This document shows, in pieces, positions 21,836 through 34,364 of a stretch of DNA of 64,000 nt. A model generated the notes under the pieces. The model saw nothing but the letters and a program-made list of their open reading frames with translations, did no database searches and was not told where the DNA came from. A program made the translations under genes and the position numbers. The DNA is taken from positions 265,556 through 329,555 of the forward strand of contig JAGVSM010000459.1 of assembly GCA_022494885.1 (NCBI GenBank). The letters are read 5' to 3'. The stretch comes from Micrasema longulum (lineage: Eukaryota; Arthropoda; Insecta; Trichoptera; Brachycentridae). Positions within the stretch are counted from its first letter, which is position 1. Every line of letters starts with the position of its first letter.

Positions 21836-23999
21836 TTAAAAAATAATTTATGGTAATTCTTTTGACTTCCTTTTTTTGAAAATTTATGTAAAGGTTTTGG
21901 TCATTATCATTAATACAAGACCTTGGTATTAATAATACCACACTTCAAATAAATTAACATGGTTGAAAAGATATTATTATGAAACGATTATTGCAACCAT
22001 AAATACGATATTAAAATTATCACCTAGGTTTTCTATTGGATCAAATAAAAAATTTATGAGACTAGTAAATAAAAGGCCAATGGTTTATGCGATCAAACTA
22101 TCGAAATATAAGATAATATCAATTTTTTCAGCTCAGTACTTAGTAGAATAAATATTATAACTATTTCCTTATTATTACCTCGCATTTATTGTCCTTTAAC
22201 CGCGCAATGTTTTTAATGCAAATATTAGTATTTCAACAATTAATATTACCTACAGTCTACTAAAAAACTATTTATTTGAATATTAAAAATGATCTGTAAA
22301 CAATAGAGACTAAGTATAATACCTAACAGTGATGAGCAATGATTTTTTTTAGAGATTTATAAAAAAAAGAGTTCACAAATTTGTACCTGCATATAGGTGA
22401 ATATAAGTAATATATAAATGTCTATTTTTCTGTAGTTTTGAGAACATCATCTTCACAGATTATAATATCTCTGCTTCAGCTGTTGACATCAAAATATTGT
22501 TACCAATAACCTAAAAAATCAGCTCAAACCCCAATTGTTATTAATTTCGCGATATATTTAGCTATATTCTACACTAGTTTAATACAACACTAACCTAAAA
22601 ATGTACTACAAAATAACGCAATGGCATTCAGTAGATAAATGAACATGGTTGAAAAGTTTTAAATTTTCATTATGATTGAAATGTCAATACGAAGCTTAGC
22701 GCCGACTTCTTCTAGAAATTAATGCTAAAAAGGACCGCGTCGAGCGCCACATGTCCAACGGAATAATATCAACGGAATAATATTAAAGAAAAATAGGCCT
22801 TAGGAAATCACGTTTGAAATACTATTTTTCAAATGGACAATCTTCAAATAGTATCGTAATCTGCAAGTTTACTTAAGGTGAAAATAACGGCGTCTGGGTT
22901 TTACGAATTTAAATACGGTATACATATTTTTTTTGAAAAAAAAAGCTGAAGTAGTCTGCTAGTTTCTTTATTTACTGAGAACGGACTGGGCGTGCTTATT
23001 GATATTTATATTAACTTTTGTCGGAATATATTGGTAGTCAGATCGTCGCTTCAGTTCGTTTTTGTTCAACAGACCAAAACACAAATCTGCAGAAATAGAG
23101 CTAAAAATATTTTTTTTAATAAATAGGCAGAAATAATGACCACAACTCAAGACAAAATTCGTTAAAAACCCCTTAAACATTTTTTTCAAAATATGTTTTT
23201 TATTTGAATATTATAAATAAAGGCTTTTTAGAACTCCTGCACACATAACTTCCTTTCGTTCAAAACGGTATGTTGGAGAAAAACGAACTAAAGCGACGAG
23301 ATGGCAGAGGAGGCGATATGAAATGCGACTCAATTTATATTTTAGTATTGTGTTTCAATAATAAATTACCATTCTAAGTGATACTGTTTTTTTCTATGTT
23401 TTGGTATTTACTGAAATATTAATTAAAACTTTTGAAAACTAAAAAACAGAAAAAATACAGATGGTCCCTTCCGCTATCTGACTACCTATAAACAATGACG
23501 GTAATTTTTAATGTTAATTTTTGAATAAATATAACTACTATAAAATATTACTGTCGATAATCGAATATAATGGTATGCTGCGCATAATAGCTTATATTGA
23601 CGATACACCTCTGGAACCTACTCGTATAAATACCAAACGAGGTTGCTTAAAACGAACTTTTTCATTAAAAAATAAAATTTAAAATTATCTATGAAAAATC
23701 GAAATTTCAATAATTATTTCATCGTAAGTGTAGCAATAACAAACAGTTAAAAAACAAGAATTGATATAACAGTTTTTTTAAATAATTATGGTACTACATA
23801 TTACTTAAAAAAAGGAATGACCACTAGTATGTAAATAAATGATAAATTTGATAATTACAATAAGGAATGGCAATTTTTTTGTCATTGTAATGTAAGTATT
23901 CAAATTTTTTTTAGTGATTATTTAAAAAAAAAAAACCAAAGATGCAAATGCTTCGTAATTTCAGATCATTCTTCTTCTCCGTTTTTATTTTTAATTAAA
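21836..23999. other. No gene recognised
   Basis: AT-rich with no shared repeats found. A 14 bp unit (CAACGGAATAATAT) is duplicated in tandem at about 22757-22784. Confidence 0.4.
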
Positions 24000-24250
24000 A
24001 TCAAATGTAAAGAATATAAATTATGCATTGAGGCGATAATAAAAGAAGGACGGGACTGCTTTTGATTACAGATATAAGAAGCCTTATGGATGCAAGGGAG
24101 GCTCTAGAGAGGGAGGGAGATGTGCCAGAGATGAAGGTGAAAGAGACGGTAGATGGAGAAGAATATTGAGGGAGGGTTGGGTATGGAGAGGGGGTAGTAA
24201 TCAAGTAGAGTGCGCCACAACGCACCCTCGCTCTACTTTTCGAGAAACGC
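24000..24250. other. Purine-rich, GC-richer patch of unknown nature
   Basis: The plus strand is rich in AG and GGGAGG blocks. One plus frame reads LLLITDIRSLMDAREALER and on to a stop near 24169, which looks more protein-like than its surroundings. The minus strand is also open over 83 codons. I recognise no domain. It could be a decayed exon or element fragment. Confidence 0.25.
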
Positions 24251-25129
24251 ACGAATATCGCCCGTCTTATATGCTGTACCTAAACACTGTTATGTAAACA
24301 TAATAAAACATAATATATTATGTACGTATTAACTTCAACAATGACGTTTAGAACACCGAAATATGTTTTATACGTTTCTGAGTTTTTGATCCGGTAGCGT
24401 AAACCTTACATTGTACATCGGTGATCATGTGAAATGTATCGTAGGTAGATAAATTAAAACGTGTTTACAATGGTTTTTGTGTGTTCAGGTCTCAGTAGAT
24501 ACATCATAGAATGCCGGTCGAGATTGATAGATCTTAAAAAATACGAATAAAAATAATTTTATGTGTGGAATGTTGGGTTAGTGACTTCTTGTTGGTAGAT
24601 TGAAGTGATCATGCCGTGTTACTAATTTCACAGCATATAATAAATGGTGGATGTTACGTAATCTGTCAACCGGCCAATATTAGACATTCTCTTCTCAAAT
24701 GAATTTTCTTCGTCTGTGTTGAGATCTTTTTATCTTAAAAGCTTTCATTAATTTTGACATTCAGTAAAAATATTTCAATGATAATCTTCTGGGTTAATAA
24801 GACGGAAGATAACAAGTAATCGTTTTTATGGAAAATCATAATTTGGAAAGTCTAGAAGTATAGAAACGCACTTTTCTTACTTTTCGCCAGATAGTCAACA
24901 ATACATTTTGGAATATTGTAAATTTAACGATAATTGTAAATTTGAGGGATTTGTCATTTGTAAAAACTGCTTAATATATCGGTATCATTTAATTACCATA
25001 ATTGTTCCTATCTAGCACTAAAACTTGGTCAAAGATCCAATAATTATTTCTCTTGTAAATTGTTTTGTAATGTGCATCCCTGAAAAATTAAGTCGACAGA
25101 TAAAAAATTCATAATAAAAAAATAAATCA
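24251..25129. other. No gene recognised
   Basis: No supported feature. Confidence 0.45.
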
Positions 25130-25205
25130 AAGTGATGTGGAGTTCTATCCTCTCTGCCTACCCCTATGGGGAAACGGCGTGATGGTTTGTTTGTCTTTTT
25201 TTCAT
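25130..25205 (+). mobile_element. Family S4 SINE-type 3' end
   Basis: GTGATGTGGAGTTCTATCC, then TCTCTGCCTACCCCTATGG, then GGCGTGATGGTTTGTTTG and a T-run match 29648-29740 and 42084-42146. Only 3' parts are present, so a tRNA-like head is not demonstrated here. Confidence 0.55.
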
Positions 25206-25208
25206 AAC

Positions 25209-25243
25209 TGCTACGTAATAAATATAAAGCATATTACGTAGCA
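25209..25243. other. 12 bp-arm palindrome after S4 tail
   Basis: TGCTACGTAATA (25209-25220) pairs perfectly with 25232-25243, starting four bases after the S4 tail. Confidence 0.6.
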
Positions 25244-25245
25244 TA

Positions 25246-27547
25246 GAAGAAATAAAAAAATATATTTGTGTGACATGTGAACAATGAAAATTATATTTTG
25301 AACACTGTAGGTATATTGCTCCTTAAAACTGGTTATCTCAGTAAAGAGGGCTTTTAAATCAAGGTTTTTTTTCTTTATTTAGTATAATGAAATATTTACT
25401 AACATAATATAAAAATGGCTGTGTAAAATTCTCGGTTTAAAAGTAAATCCAAACATATGTAAAATGACTAACTGAAAAATTTTGAAGATTTGATTTATCT
25501 TGCATTGATAGAGATTATAACTTGTTGGCATATTATTACAATTCATAAATGACGTGAATATGGACAATTGCCAATATATTATTACCGCATTTAATTTTGA
25601 ATACTTTTAAGTGAAATGGTAATAAAATCAATTGCCAAACTCCCCTAGTCTGCAGTAAAGATATTTAGTCTGTATAGTATTAAATCAACTCTTTTAGGAT
25701 TTATTATTTGCCGTATTAGGGTGAAGTGACAAACACGTTACCCTCCGTTTGGCTGGGACACTTTAAGGGTTTATTCCGGTTCGATAGACCTGTTAAAAGC
25801 ACCTACACGCTGAAGCTGCTGATTGGCACAATACTTTGTTGTCCGTTGATCGATTCACTTGTTCGAGAATCCTTTCAGTTGGACGCGTAGTGCGATATAA
25901 GCCCGACTTATCAAAACGTTCTACCTTTCAATTCCTTTTATATAATTTACTGTGGGCTTTGTTTTCTTTATGGCATAAGATAATATTACCAATGATTTTT
26001 TTTAAACGATATTGTGTCTTATTTCAAATGGATTTCATCCATGAAAATTTAATGTAAACTGCGAAATATAGGATACGGTTTTGCTAACACTATTGAAGTA
26101 CCTACCGAATGATCTTAATTTTGGCAAGGTCAAAACACAGGAAAATCTTTATGAAAACGTATTTGAAATTGGGTTTAAAGATAAACTTAATCAAATATTT
26201 ATAATTTTATGTATGCACTTAATATTATATTTTCGGTTTCCTCAATCTTGATTTTTTTTAAATTGTACAAAAGGCGTTCATTTTTTCTAACGTTCAAAAT
26301 TTATAAGCCAATTTTTCTCAAAAAATTTTGTTTTCAGATTCCTACTAATTAATGAATAAATTTTGAAAAAAATTACGTAATTTTGATGACATGTTTTTTT
26401 TACGGTGGGAAATAAACAACACGAACAGTTCAACGATTACACGAATTCCCGATTTCTCTCAATTGAAATATTAGTTTTAGTTTAAATAATAAAATTTAAG
26501 ATTCGACTATGAGTGTAAAATGGCTTATTGGTTTAATGGTTTAAAATGGTTTATTGTAAAAATATGCATTCGTAAACCGTGAAAGCGTAATTTATTAATC
26601 TCCAAAGTTATTCACTGTAAGCATATTTCATATCTAATTTCAGATCAATTATTGAATATTTTCTTAAAAAAATGTACAAAAAAATATGCATGTGGGTATT
26701 ATGTTTTTTCGTGAAATTTAAAAAGCACAAACTATACCTATGTACCTGTGACTAAAAAAGTTCAACACATGCATGCACTTACAAAAATCAATAGTGTTTG
26801 TAGATAGCAATAATTCAAGACTAAATACCGAGAGGGGTTTTATAAAGACTGTCATTACAGTGTACTTTCCATAATGAAACTCAATTTCTTTGTAGTAAAA
26901 TACTGTGTTGTTTAAAACACTCGAAAGCCATTCGGCGATTAAAGGTAGATACACATACAAACGATCCCCCTAAAGCAGAACGGTCCGGATTACCGTGACC
27001 ATCGCGCGTTTTGTCGCCATGTGGGGATAGTGTAGACACATTACAATGGTAGACGCATTTCAATTCATTACTTCTCATACCTACCGTACTACGCAGTACT
27101 TAGTAGTGAGAAATTATTGCTATATTTCATTAGCATGCGAAATTAATTTGTTAAGCATGTGATGCTATTTGTATTGCTATTCTAAATACAATAATTTAGT
27201 TTTGAAGAATTTACGACCCTTTTGCTAGTTCTAATAATTATGGGACATTATTTCAGTATTTTTAATGGATGCTATTAAATCAATAGTCATGATTTCTAGT
27301 TCCAGTTTTGTATGTTGCCATATAGTTTTGCTAAATTACTGTATGAGTGTGTTAAATGCGAGTATTAAGTATGATGAAATAGTGAGATTTGAATATTTCT
27401 TTATTATATAAAATAATAATCAAATTAATTACCAGTTTTGTCGCTCTCTTTCTGGTTGATTTCAAAGTCGGTTAAACCATTTGGCAGTAAAAAATAAGCT
27501 AAATAATTTACAGAACTTTATTAGATTTCTTTGGCAAACTATTGAGA
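25246..27547. other. No gene recognised
   Basis: AT-rich. A GC-richer part at 25720-25900 has no domain or repeat partner. Frames elsewhere are short. Confidence 0.4.
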
Positions 27548-27656
27548 TGGGTTGCGGTCCCGTGGTAGTGTCACGGACTCCGGACTAGAAGGTCCGAGGT
27601 TCGAACCCCGCTCTACCAAAACTTAATTCCCATTTTAAAAATGACTATTTATGACT

Positions 27657-28211
27657 GGACATCGAATTTGCATAATCAAAATACTAAAATGTCCATGCAA
27701 ATATGCAAAAAAAATCAAATACTAATCACAATGGTATGGTAACTTTTTTTATAGTTTATGTACATTAAAGGGACAAGTTATCATACTCATACCCCTTTCC
27801 GCATTCGATGGTGCATAAGGTATTGAATAATTACACCTATTGGTTGGGTTATCTTTTACGTAAATGAATAGTGATGAGATCAGTTTGAGGTGCCAGCCTA
27901 AAGACAATGAAATAGTTCACAGTGTAGGTGTCCTGTTACCGGCATTTTAATCACTTCGGGCATTTCACTATAATGTGTTCTGATTTTTTTTCCCCCAGTT
28001 AAAGAGTTTACAGAAATTTTCTTTGACAACGAAATTTCGTAATGTTGTATTTTGTTATACATAGAGCTAAAAGGTCCTGCAAGAAAATCTGTGCCTTTTA
28101 TGCTGAAATATCTACTTTGCCTAAATGAAATAATTATATTATATGTTATAACGTCACGAAAAGTGGATGATAGGTACGCAGTTTCATATGCAAATATACA
28201 AAATCTGATGT
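27657..28211. mobile_element. 555 bp insertion with 12 bp target duplication
   Basis: The insert sits exactly between the two copies of CTATTTATGACT. Its ends show weak inverted similarity (GGACATCGAATTTGCAT against a right end whose complement starts ACATCAGATTT). It includes a partial S3 SINE on the minus strand. A 12 bp duplication suits target-primed retroposition better than most MITEs. The nature of the element is not settled. Confidence 0.65.
27770..27925 (-). mobile_element. SINE family S3, 3' part
   Basis: On the minus strand it matches the S3 body from the ACACTGTG.ACTATTTC region through the GGTGCCAG-like block to the GCACCAT...GCGGAAAGG end. The tRNA-like head is absent. It lies inside the insertion described at 27657-28211. 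Confidence 0.7.
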
Positions 28212-28270
28212 CTATTTATGACTCAAATGAAATGGTCCGAAAATTGAAATATTTGGGTAAATCATAATAA

Positions 28271-29647
28271 TACAAATATAACTTTTTAAGAAAAAGAGGC
28301 AAATTTTTTCAAACGGAAAATATGCACTTGACATAATTATTGTGCTCTCATGAGTTTGCAAACTTATTCTGGGACACAATCGGGAATACGAGTAAATAAG
28401 CATACAATTCAATACAAACATAACATGTAGTGGAAAAATCTCGGAAACCTTGAGGGACAATTAAACATAATTGTAACTCTAGCAGAAGTCATGGTTATCG
28501 AGGAACAGTTTCAGGATATGATATTTATTTATTAACTGGATAGAAGTTGATTTAAATTGAATAGTGATAAGGTTATAATGAGTATAAACAATGTAAAGGA
28601 TATACCTCAATCCGAATTTGGGAGGGTGCACAGGAGGTAAATGAATACAGTTATGAGATGTGTACGTTATGAGGTACGATAGTTAGGTAGGTTAATGAAT
28701 TTAAGAGCTAGATTCGAGTTAAATAATTGTGTATTATAATATTTATAGTAAAGTGTTTGTCATGGGTAGAAAAAGACTTAATTTATTTTACGTTGTTTTT
28801 TTTAAAATTGCTATTGCAATTATTAATTCATCACAAATTCACGATGCTAACGCCAATTATTATATCACTAGTACTCAGTATCTACCGTGCTTAGGATTAG
28901 GAGTCAGAAAATTTAGATTCACCCTCCAGCATATAATGTCACGAGCAACATCCATCACGGTACTTCAGGAAAACACCACTTGTTCCACGAGATCGGTTCG
29001 GGAGGTCGGGGCTATTTCACGCTCGGCTCCTAAAAAGCTTTGGCCATATGGCGCTTCGACTGACACCGAATGAACACACTGTGTATCGCTAAACTCCCCG
29101 GTGCCGACAGGAGAAATGTCATCAACTTAATACGTCATTGTCTGCGAAGAGAAATATTCTTGCTCCCCGTGGCGATGTAATGGGCTGTGAACGTTCCCAA
29201 TAAGTTTTAATCTCTGCCATTCAAAGTGTTTTTAGTTTATTACGTTTTTTATCAACCTGTTTGTATTTGCAAACAATGCACGAAGGGGAACAAAAGCTTT
29301 CTCCTGAACATTTTTCATAATAAGGACGTAAGCGAGTTAATAACAGTGAAATCGTTGTATTATTTATGCATTGAAATAGATTTAAGTATGAACGAGAATG
29401 TAAAATATAATCATACTAAAACAAATAAATAATTAAAATTTAAACCTTGATATTTTTTTTACTTAGATAAAGTGAAGATGATAATTTTAACTGTGCGGCT
29501 ATGATGTCACATGTCGATAATAAATACACGACTTGATATTATTTAATTTAGTATTACGCTATAAATGGCTTAAATCATATTTTTGTATTTATAAATAATT
29601 GAAAATAGATCATTAAACATAATTAATGTATGAATGTAGAGGAAGCG
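28271..29647. other. No supported gene; GC-richer part 28900-29200
   Basis: A frame at 28729-29073 begins with a hydrophobic stretch and continues into GC-richer sequence. No domain is recognised, and the composition changes sharply along it, so I do not call it a gene. Confidence 0.35.
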
Positions 29648-29740
29648 AGATCTCTGTGCAAAGATATAGTGATGTGTCGTTCTATTCTCTCTGCCTACCC
29701 CTACGGAAAACGGAGTAATGGTTTGCTTGTTTGTTTTTTT
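29648..29740 (+). mobile_element. Family S4 SINE-type 3' end
   Basis: AAAGATATAGTGATGTGTCG, then TCTCTCTGCCTACCCCTACGG and a GGTTTGCTTGTTTG end with a T-run. It is colinear with 25130-25205. Confidence 0.55.
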
Positions 29741-29759
29741 AGTAAAGTTTTTGTTTTTG

Positions 29760-30075
29760 AGTACCAGTCTTCTTCTTCTTCTTCTAGTGCCTTGCCGGGT
29801 CCCCCCAAGGTTGGCGATCACTACAGCGAAAGCATTTGTATCTGTCCTGCGCTACTTTTATATTTCGCAGCCGGGACGACTGCTTATTGATGTACTCGCC
29901 GTAGTGATTCCTAGGCAAAGATGACCAGAGTGGTTTCCCGTTGCCTTCTCTGGTGGATTTTTCTGTCGGGGTTACCTTACCTTAGCTGGTTGTTTTTGGT
30001 TTTGAGGCGCCAAAAACTCGCCTTTCATCCTCTCGTTATCTGCTGTGATCACACCGCTATGAGTGTGATCCTATT
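29760..30075. mobile_element. GC-richer block after (CTT)n, probable repeat
   Basis: After a (CTT)n run (29769-29785) comes a block with CCTTGCCGGGTCCCCCC, GACCAGAGTGGTTTCCCG and TTGCCTTCTCTGGTGG. It resembles a dispersed insect repeat rather than unique DNA, but only one copy is in the window. Confidence 0.3.
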
Positions 30076-31073
30076 GTACAGGATTCGCGACGTAAGTAGT
30101 ACCTGTTATGAAATTATTTCGCCTTTTGCTTAATGTAAATCATTTGAGAATGTAACACGGCGTTACAGCGTCGTTTTGAAAAGATTATCTTAGCACAGTA
30201 TTCTAAGAGTTAAAAAGTATGTTAATATTCCACTGGACTTCAGGGTGGTTAAAGTTATTCTAAGAAGTATTTCTTCGAATATGAAATTTGAATTTGAATT
30301 AATAAGGACAGTGCTTTTTCATAAAAATTTAAGAAAATTCGTACTTTTAAAACCGAAGTACTAATGATTACTCTACATTATATTATTTTTATATCAGAAT
30401 GAAGAAAGTATTATCGATAACATATAATAAACATATTTTCTAATGCAGTTATTTACTACAAATAGAAAATAGTCCAAATTTAAAAAATTAAGGTAGGTAT
30501 ATCCTAAGAACGCCAATATCTGTATTTTAAAATGTGTTACTTGATCTTTCAGTCACAATAAACTTTAAGGCGCGAGTTTTTTAAACTGAGACACAAGTCA
30601 TGTGAGACGGAATAACTACAGAAACGTTTCAGTCTAGCAAGTGTGCAGAAATTGGCAGTAAATATGCAAGCGAGGAGGAAAGAGCTTTAAGAGAATTTTA
30701 TGCCAATTGGTAGCAAGTGGGCTGTTAAAGCGCCAGTATGGGCTGCTAATCCGACCTAAAGCTCTCAAGCTACAGCGCGAGGGACCCGATCACCCGAGCG
30801 CCCGAGACACCCTTCTGAATAAATTATTAGCCCATACCGCATCCCTGTTTGCGCATACATTCATACAATGTTAATGGATTGCGGCAATAAGGGTAAAGGG
30901 GGTTAAGATTTTACTGACTACTTAAAACGTTCACCTTTTTAACTGCTTTTAACGCGTTTATTAGGCGCTAAAGTTTGATTTTATGTTAGGAGCGTCACCT
31001 CTCATTATTTTGACGATATTCATCATGCCAACTTTATTTCTTCAAACAAGGAAACCCTTTGTACGGGTATATC
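30076..31073. other. No gene; S2 tail at 30495-30530, GC patch 30640-30850
   Basis: The short piece ATATCCTAAGAACGCCAATATC is an S2 3' end without its head. The patch at 30640-30850, rich in CGAGCGCCCGAGAC-type text, has no frame or repeat partner that I recognise and may be unique DNA. Confidence 0.35.
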
Positions 31074-31107
31074 GGGCTGTGGTCCTGTGGCTAGTGTCTC
31101 GGACTTT
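31074..31107 (+). mobile_element. SINE family S2, head fragment
   Basis: GGGCTGTGGTCCTGTGGC and TAGTGTCTCGGAC match the S2 head. It stops where the R element begins at 31108, so the R insertion or a deletion removed the rest. Confidence 0.6.
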
Positions 31108-31337
31108 GCCTAGTATGTAGGTGAAATAATTAAATTAGATGAATCTCACCCGCATAAATAAAGGTTTCAGCTCTTTGACTTCACAAACATCAACAGATGA
31201 AAGAATCGAAGGAATATAGATATTCAAATATGGGCAGAATGGTGAATGTTACACAGTGTGTAAAGTGGCCACTTAAACCAGCCATTGACAGCCTTCTCTT
31301 AAATGTTCTTCATCTCTGTTGTAATATGTTAATTAAC
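31108..31337 (-). mobile_element. R family element, long variant with internal deletion
   Basis: Starts with GCCTAGTATGTAGGTGAAAT, the complement of the 3' block of the copy ending at 11046, and runs through the core inverted. About 36 bp between GCCATTGACAG and CCTTCTCTTAAATG are missing relative to 11568-11740. Terminal inverted repeats are absent. Confidence 0.75.
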
Positions 31338-32342
31338 ATTTTAGTTTTATATTGTTAACAGTGAAAATGCGACATACTTTCGGAATTAATTTTTATATTT
31401 TATTCCTCGCTCTGTCTTAACTTGTTTTGAGTTTTTTAAGGTATTTAAAAAAAATCTAGGCGTTTCAAATTGCATAAAACAAGTACTCGTATGATAAATT
31501 CATAAAAAATTCATGTCAATGGAAGTTATATTAATCTGATTGATTATGGAGGAAGAAATTAATTCTATAATACAAAGTGTATACAAAGAAAATGAAATAA
31601 TTACGTTACATTATATGTTAAGTTTATATTTACCACCTATTATCTCAAATTGAACGGTTTGGGTGAGTAGGAATATCCGCAATCTGTAGTAATCTGTAAG
31701 TGTAAATAAATAAATTGGATTGATACAGGTAATATATATTACCTACGTACTTATTTCGTACATATTTGACATATTTCGTACATAATATTTGAAACATAAC
31801 GTTTTATTTCAAGAATCTAATTGAACTGCAGTTTTGTTTAGGAAATGTAAAACTTTACCATTAAAATATCGTATTTGCTTATAGAGAAATATCCCCTTTA
31901 AAGTTTGCAATAATTCAACTGAATTCCTAATGAACCATGAATAATAAAATATGTATTCCGTATGGTAAAGAGTTTGTAGTTTTTATTGATTTGTTTCTCT
32001 TTGGGGAGATGTAATAAATGGAAACCAATAGGGTGAACTATAAATTACTGGTTCTCAACTTTGCATGTTTCATAATGCTAGTACACACATACCTTTTTTT
32101 ACGGTTTTTAATAAAGATATGTTTATATAAAATATTAAATGCATATTTGACTAAAATGCATTAGAATAAAAAATATATTTTTTAATGTTTTAACGTAAAT
32201 AATATATTTACTAACCGATTTAATTATATGACGAAAAGTAGGTGTATTAGAAAATTCGTATTAAATCAACATTGATGAGAATCAAACGTTTAAATTAAAA
32301 AACAATAAAATATTACGATAAAAAAAACTCAATAAGTAGGCT
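31338..32342. other. AT-rich; possible LINE 3' end near 31690
   Basis: AATCTGTAAGTGTAAATAAATAAATT at about 31690-31715 looks like a LINE A-rich 3' end with no coding part. Nothing else was recognised. Confidence 0.35.
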
Positions 32343-32485
32343 ACATCATCATTACCTTTTCCGAACCTAATAGTAAATGGGACACTGCATAAGTACACCA
32401 ATCGTAGCGTATCTGATTTTTTTTGTAAAATAACTGTAAAAAAATCTGTCTTACGCTTCAGGTACCAGTGCGGGGACTATGAAAT
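32343..32485 (-). mobile_element. SINE family S3, 3' part
   Basis: On the minus strand it matches the S3 body from the GGTACCTGAAGCGTAAG block to CACCAATCGTAG and the GCAGTG...AATGATG end. The head is missing. It lies just upstream of an S2 copy, as an S3 piece also lies beside S2 at 27.6-27.9 kb. Confidence 0.72.
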
Positions 32486-32500
32486 ATTATATATTTTCGA

Positions 32501-32662
32501 TCAGGTTGTCGTCCCGTGGCTAGTGTCTCGGACTCATGGATTAAAGGTCCGTGGTTCGAATCCCACTCTACCCCAACTAGATTCTAGTGAGTCATTTACA
32601 ACTCATCGGAAATGGCCCTCAAAATAAAATATTTCGGTATATCATAAGAACGCAAATATTTC
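32501..32662 (+). mobile_element. SINE family S2, complete reference copy
   Basis: The head has GTCGTCCCGTGGCTAGTG at the A-box position and GGTTCGAATCCC as B box. The body has ACTCATCGGAAATGGCC and the end is ATCATAAGAACGCAAATATT. It is of tRNA origin by its promoter boxes. The head does not fold as a full tRNA. Confidence 0.82.
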
Positions 32663-33244
32663 TTTTTTCAAAAAACAAATAAAATAGTGAAAATAAATAT
32701 TTCAAGTCATTTTTTTTTAAAATAGGCATTAATATAAATTAGAAAATATACCATTTATGATAAAAAAAATTGTACGGACAATATTTTTTTGTTATAACTC
32801 TCATGAATTTTGAGAAGCCTAGGTTTTATTAAACTGCCGAATGGTAAAGAGGCATAACTAACGAATCGAGTTAGTTTTTTCGGACTGGCTAAACCCAAAC
32901 CCCCGATGAGATGAATGCAATTATCACGCTGTATTTACAGCAATCTGCTTCCATCAGCATTAGTTGGGGGTGTAAGTGATACTTGTGAGATACCACTTTA
33001 TTGTTTTTTCTCTCGCAACTTTTTCGATAGACTTGTTTGCATAGCAGTTTGATTGTGAAAAAGATACTTAATATACTACCATTAATAAACAATACGGGTT
33101 TTCCTTCTCACAATGCAACGTACAAAATTGTAGGGATCAGTTAAGTTAACATTTAAAATATGTATATTTTTGCAGTAAATCAAGCGTAAACGTTAATAAT
33201 AAATTAATGCCTAGTAGGAGAATATTTGTGCTAAGGAAGACTAA
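32663..33244. other. No gene recognised
   Basis: No supported feature. Confidence 0.45.
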
Positions 33245-33525
33245 CATATATGTTTATTTATATATCTCCATATACATACACAAACGTGTGCACCCTTGTA
33301 AACATACATACATACATACACATGCATACACATGTACATGCATATATACATACATACATATACACATACTCACATATACATACATACATACATACATATA
33401 TACATATACACATACATACATGTATACATGTACACTTACATACATATATACACACGCACACATACATACATATATACACACATACATACACACCCTTATA
33501 TACACATACATATATTTCTATGTAA
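33245..33525. repeat. Imperfect (ACAT)n microsatellite, ~280 bp
   Basis: Long alternation of ACAT/ATAC units with interspersed CAC and ATAT variants. All six frames stay open through much of it, so the long Tyr/His/Thr/Ile reading frames here are artefacts of the repeat. Confidence 0.92.
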
Positions 33526-33698
33526 ATTTTATCCTGCTTGTCTTCTATTTATTAATCATAAAATAAAACATAGATATAATTAAAATTAATGTAATACATT
33601 CCATTCCTAGGAGTTACCAAAACACAGAATAAACAGCAAATATGTTTGTTAAGACACAATACATTATTACGATCAAGGGACAAATAATGAGATACATT

Positions 33699-33889
33699 TT
33701 TTACATTTTTTACATTTTTTTTGCACCACAACAGGCCTGGAGGCCTAATTACAGTGGTGAATTACATCACAGAGCACCCAGGCTTGAGAAAAATCACATT
33801 TTAATTTTTGTGTTCTCACCGGGAATCGAACCCGGAACCTTCCGTGCGTGAGTCAAGCGTCTTGACCACTACACCACGGAGGCCGCCGG
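33699..33889 (-). mobile_element. SINE family S1, best-preserved copy
   Basis: The complete minus-strand copy has head GGCGGCCTCCGTGGTGTAG, a perfect B box GGTTCGATTCC, body, CCTGTTGTGGTGCAA end and a tail made of an AAAAAATGT-type repeat (33699-33722). GAGATA occurs on both sides (about 33690 and 33889) and may be part of a target duplication. It differs from 9484-9659 at only a few positions and a small indel. Confidence 0.88.
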
Positions 33890-34364
33890 AGATAGTTTAG
33901 GGCTATGGGAAATTAGATATTAAAAATGCTTTCTTACGCGCGGTAAAAATTAAAGCGTTTATTTGTAAACATAAGTTTCTCTAAAATGTATGAAAAAAAT
34001 AATAAAATGAACTACTTTGAATGACATCACTAGTTCTTTCGAATCAAGGATAGTGGTGTGATAGATTTCCGGTTTACGAGAAGCCTATTCACCAATCCAG
34101 CAGAACTCACCGAAAATAACTTATGACGTCACCGGCGGAGTAATTTCAAAATCACAAAACTTCAAAAAATCATATCACTAATAATACGATTCAAATAAAA
34201 AATTTAAAAAAACCACTGACAAAAAAAATCCTAATTGTAACATTTTTGTAAAAAAAAAATCCTGAGAAAGACAAAGATAAATAGAAATATATATTAAACA
34301 CTTATAAAAATAATATTTTTAATATGTGTAAATGTTTCTATAAAAGGCCGGATTTAAAAAATTG
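33890..34364. other. No gene recognised
   Basis: No supported feature. Confidence 0.45.

Larger units (their letters stand above)
27548..28270 (+). mobile_element. SINE family S2 split by a 555 bp insertion
   Basis: The head (27548-27620) has GGTCCCGTGGTAGTG at the A-box position and B-box-like GGTTCGAACCCC near 27599-27610. The body runs to 27656 and resumes at 28212 with the expected downstream text (ATGGTCCGAAAATTG, then AATATTTGGGTAAATCATAA). The 12 bp CTATTTATGACT is present on both sides of the insertion (27645-27656 and 28212-28223). Removing the insert and one repeat restores the order of the S2 copies at 32501 and 45168. Confidence 0.8.

Noticed and set aside
28729..29073. 114-codon frame with a hydrophobic N-terminus, possibly a secreted protein
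   Set aside because: The composition shifts from AT-rich to GC-rich along the frame, with no recognised domain or splice evidence. Chance cannot be excluded.
33207..33583. Overlapping frames of 77-119 codons on both strands rich in Tyr, His, Thr and Ile
   Set aside because: They are translations of the ACAT microsatellite, which leaves many frames open. There is no real protein signal.
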